Source: Ophiostoma sp. CBS 140.51 (taxonomy: Eukaryota; Ascomycota; Sordariomycetes; Ophiostomatales; Ophiostomataceae). From it: 59,903 bases of DNA. Where the stretch lies: positions 1 to 59,903 of the forward strand of contig JANSLP010000195.1 in the NCBI GenBank assembly GCA_029298735.1, written 5' to 3'. Under the pieces are notes generated by a model. It saw only the letters and a list, made by a program, of their open reading frames with translations. It made no database searches and was not told where the DNA came from. A program made the translations under genes and the position numbers. Below are positions 58,164 through 59,903 of this stretch, in pieces; position 1 is the stretch's first letter; each line of letters starts with the position of its first letter.

Positions 58164-58637
58164 TGTACTGTAATGACACATATTGATACTATAAGCCAAT
58201 TTTATACATGTGCTCTGGGCAAAACATGTCCTCTTTAAATTGCTGCGGCTGTTTCAAAGGAGCGTGGTATATACCTCGTATCAGTTATACTAGTTGAGTG
58301 GCGACCACAGCCGGGTATTGAATTGTAAAGAAAGTGAACACGATTAAACTTCTATGCACCTTGAACATTGAACTCCGAAACTCCTAAATGAAATTCCATA
58401 ATTTTATACGGCCTACCGCAAGCTCGTCATATTCGTACAGAAAGCCGTGGCCATTTCCTTTATGCCCGCATACACATCTGCTGCCACTTCTTCCATTTTC
58501 GTGGTTTGTTTTTTCTCCACCAGCAGCTCGAACAGCGTGCCATGCGTCGATTGATATCAAAACCAAGCGACGACTAGTCCTATTACCTCCCGCCACGCTG
58601 ACGCTTGTTGTTTGTGCCATTCTTGTGGTTTTGGTTG
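58164..58637. other. 3' spacer after PML1
   Basis: PML1 3' UTR and unassigned sequence. Overlapping frames on both strands of 80-90 codons look like chance. No gene seen. Confidence 0.5.
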
Positions 58638-58838
58638 TTATTTGTGAGCCCTTTGATGGAATTTAGATAATTCTCGAACCGAATGCAAGGGTTTAAAGAA
58701 AGCGTCCGCCCCAGACAAAGTGATATTCAGGAAGCCCAATTCAGGCGGCCCGAAAACTGCCTTTTTAATAGAGAGGTCAACCTTGATCAGATTGAGTGCC
58801 AGTGTTTGACAGTGAGCTGTGCACCGAGCATCGGTCAC
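58638..58838 (-). mobile_element. reverse-transcriptase fragment, Ty3/gypsy-like relic
   Basis: A 66-codon minus-strand frame resembles the end of the Ty3/gypsy reverse-transcriptase palm: a leucine-rich LALNLIKVDLSIKKAVFG segment, then PELGFLNITLSG, with the usual K-x-x-FG-x-PEL-x-FL spacing and a downstream V-R-E-x-x-x-F. The usual Cys before FG and the Gly-His after FL are lost. It stops abruptly and no RNase H, integrase or LTR is seen nearby, so it is a decayed fragment. The assignment rests on motif spacing read by eye. Confidence 0.5.
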
Positions 58839-58889
58839 GAAGCCAGCTTGGATGCCATGTCTGATGGTAATTTCGCATCTTGTAAGATA

Positions 58890-59332
58890 CTACATCGCGG
58901 TGGACCAGTGGATATTACGGTCAAGGACCATATCATCCAGCTCTCTCGTACAGATTTCATCGAGCTGTTCCTTGGTCGAAATTGCGTCCCGTAGCCCTTC
59001 GATAACGAGTGCGGGTTCCATGGCATTGGCGTCAATGACGCGACAGAGGTAGATTTCCGAAACGGATTTTTGAACGGCGAAAAGAAATGTGGTCTTGACT
59101 GTCCGGAAGGCCTGGAAGGTGTCCACGGCGAGATTGTAGGCGATGTCGACATCATCTTTTCTGGGAAATGCCGGTTCGCTCACGCGTTGCCCTTCTTCAA
59201 CGTCGGGATCAAATAGATGCCAAAACCCGTAGATCTTTAGTTGGAGCTTGGCCGCACGTAGCCAGGCCGGCCACTGTTCCAGCGTGTGCAGATCCGGCAG
59301 GACGAGTTCGGTGTTCGGTGTTCATTTTGCAT
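58890..59332 (-). pseudogene. broken gag-like or unknown ORF with a 7-bp duplication
   Basis: The minus-strand frame that includes LEQWPAWLRAAKLQLK and FWHLF runs to a stop at 58890, about 140 codons. The W-x-x-W pattern and the following helical region recall retroelement capsid (gag) proteins, and it lies just upstream of the reverse-transcriptase-like fragment on the same strand. Its only nearby ATG (about 59332 on the minus strand) is out of frame: the sequence just after it has CACCGAA twice in tandem. Counting one copy instead of two would put the ATG in the same frame. An ATG-proximal duplication has therefore probably inactivated it. It could instead be a short host gene; confidence is low. 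Confidence 0.4.
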
Positions 59333-59339
59333 CCTTGAC

Positions 59340-59790
59340 AGAGCGCATTGCACCGTGGGTTGTATTACCATGTACTCGGAGATTTTGTGGTGATCAGTAG
59401 GGTGTAGTAGACTCGTGGTGGAGAGCGCGTGGAGAATGTCGACGCGTTGAAAAACATAAGCTCAAAAATAATGATGCCCCTGAGCAGGCTAGCTTCCGCT
59501 GTTAATACGTCGTATTTTAGTGGCCTTGTTAGCCCCAGCATTTGTGAGCGAGGTGGACTCTACCACGCTTTGCGGGAACTTCCCTTGCCAGCTTCTGTGG
59601 TGGATAACACGTGACCCCCTCCGAGTATTTAGCCTACCCTCTGGCGGGAGACTCTCTCTGCCTCTCTCCCTCTCTCATCCCATAGATCGATACAGAGAAT
59701 ACATCGCATTCTCCCCATAGCTTCCAGTTCAACGGCGCCTTTGGCCAAAATCTACAACACCGGCCTTTTAATCCAAGCTTCAGCTCTGGA
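59340..59790. other. spacer between relics
   Basis: Holds a TACGTCGTA site (59506-59514), a CT-rich patch (59650-59680) and, at about 59767-59796, an inverted repeat (TTTAATCC ... GGATTAAA) next to where the transporter similarity ends. No intact gene seen. Confidence 0.5.
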
Positions 59791-59799
59791 TTAAAAAGA

Positions 59800-59903
59800 A
59801 CAATCAGGAAGATACCAAAGTTGAGCGTGGACAGCTGGGCGCAGACGTAGATACCACGGCTGGACTTGGGGCTGAACTCGGCCTGGATGACGGGCACGGT
59901 CGA
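59800..59903 (-). CDS. MFS sugar transporter fragment (runs off the window)
   Basis: At the right edge the minus strand encodes VPVIQAEFSPKSSRGIYVC followed by AQLSTLNFGIFL. This matches the loop after helix 4 and the start of helix 5 in fungal MFS sugar transporters (Q-x-E-x-x-x-x-x-x-R-G motif). Similarity ends near 59800. The frame stays open to 59634, but the translation no longer looks like a transporter, and I find no PESPRWL motif or later helices down to 58.2 kb. Either an intron donor near 59800 leads to an exon I fail to see, or the gene is truncated here. Confidence 0.5.

Noticed and set aside
1..59903. Secondary-metabolite cluster, defence island or other multi-gene system
   Set aside because: The genes are unrelated housekeeping functions with no synthase core, tailoring enzymes or cluster regulator.

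Overview
The window is about 60 kb of nuclear DNA from a filamentous ascomycete. The genes carry many short introns (mostly 45-150 nt, GT..AG with CTAAC/CTGAC-like branch sites, one GC..AG). Coding exons are GC-rich and separated by AT-rich or low-complexity spacers. Typical fungal proteins are present: Fks1 glucan synthase, the DASH subunit Dam1, a DUF3176 protein and a Csr1-type Sec14 protein. The Fks1 sequence suggests Sordariomycetes; I cannot fix the genus from sequence alone. All assignments come from reading the translated sequence and from family knowledge; no database search was run.

Layout, left to right: an amidase (+, 0.6-2.3 kb); a four-pass DUF3176 membrane protein (-, 3.1-5.4); serine palmitoyltransferase subunit LCB1 (+, 7.6-9.6); the 1,3-beta-glucan synthase FKS1 (-, 10.7-16.7); a 6-kb stretch with no convincing gene (16.7-22.7); a GCNA-like SprT protease with an HMG box (+, 22.7-25.0); MOG1 (-, 25.5-26.3); the HIT-family HNT1 (+, 27.5-28.3); CSR1 (-, 28.9-30.9); DAM1 (+, 32.6-33.5); a DUF167 protein (+, 33.8-34.2); a mitochondrial Prx5-type peroxiredoxin (+, 34.9-35.8); an Ariadne-type RBR ubiquitin ligase (+, 37.2-39.0); succinyl-CoA:3-ketoacid CoA-transferase (+, 41.0-42.7) followed by a 16-bp tandem array; an unknown protein (+, 43.2-44.7); a PP28/PDAP1 protein (+, 45.7-46.6); an unknown membrane protein (-, 47.0-48.2); mitochondrial IF2 (+, 48.9-51.9); TSR3 (-, 52.2-53.4); a GGA adaptor (+, 54.0-56.2); an intron-containing tRNA-Asn (-, 56.6); PML1/SNIP1 (+, 57.0-58.2); then a decayed retroelement patch and a fragment of an MFS sugar transporter at the right edge.

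The genes are mostly unrelated housekeeping functions (wall synthesis, sphingolipid synthesis, nuclear transport, kinetochore, translation, rRNA modification, trafficking, splicing). They do not form a metabolic cluster or a defence system. Several neighbours are divergent pairs with shared promoters (DUF3176/LCB1, FKS1/GCNA, MOG1/HNT1, CSR1/DAM1, membrane protein/IF2, TSR3/GGA).

The points most worth following are: a strongly diverged echinocandin hot-spot 1 in Fks1; SUMO-interaction-like motifs in the GCNA-like protease; a mitochondrial-looking N-terminal extension on Csr1; a 15-nt exon carrying most of the HIT motif; a GC-AG intron with an internal hairpin in MOG1; an intergenic 9-mer (TACGTCGTA) that recurs far more than expected; and the broken retroelement and transporter remains at the right end. 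I found no convincing new multi-gene system.
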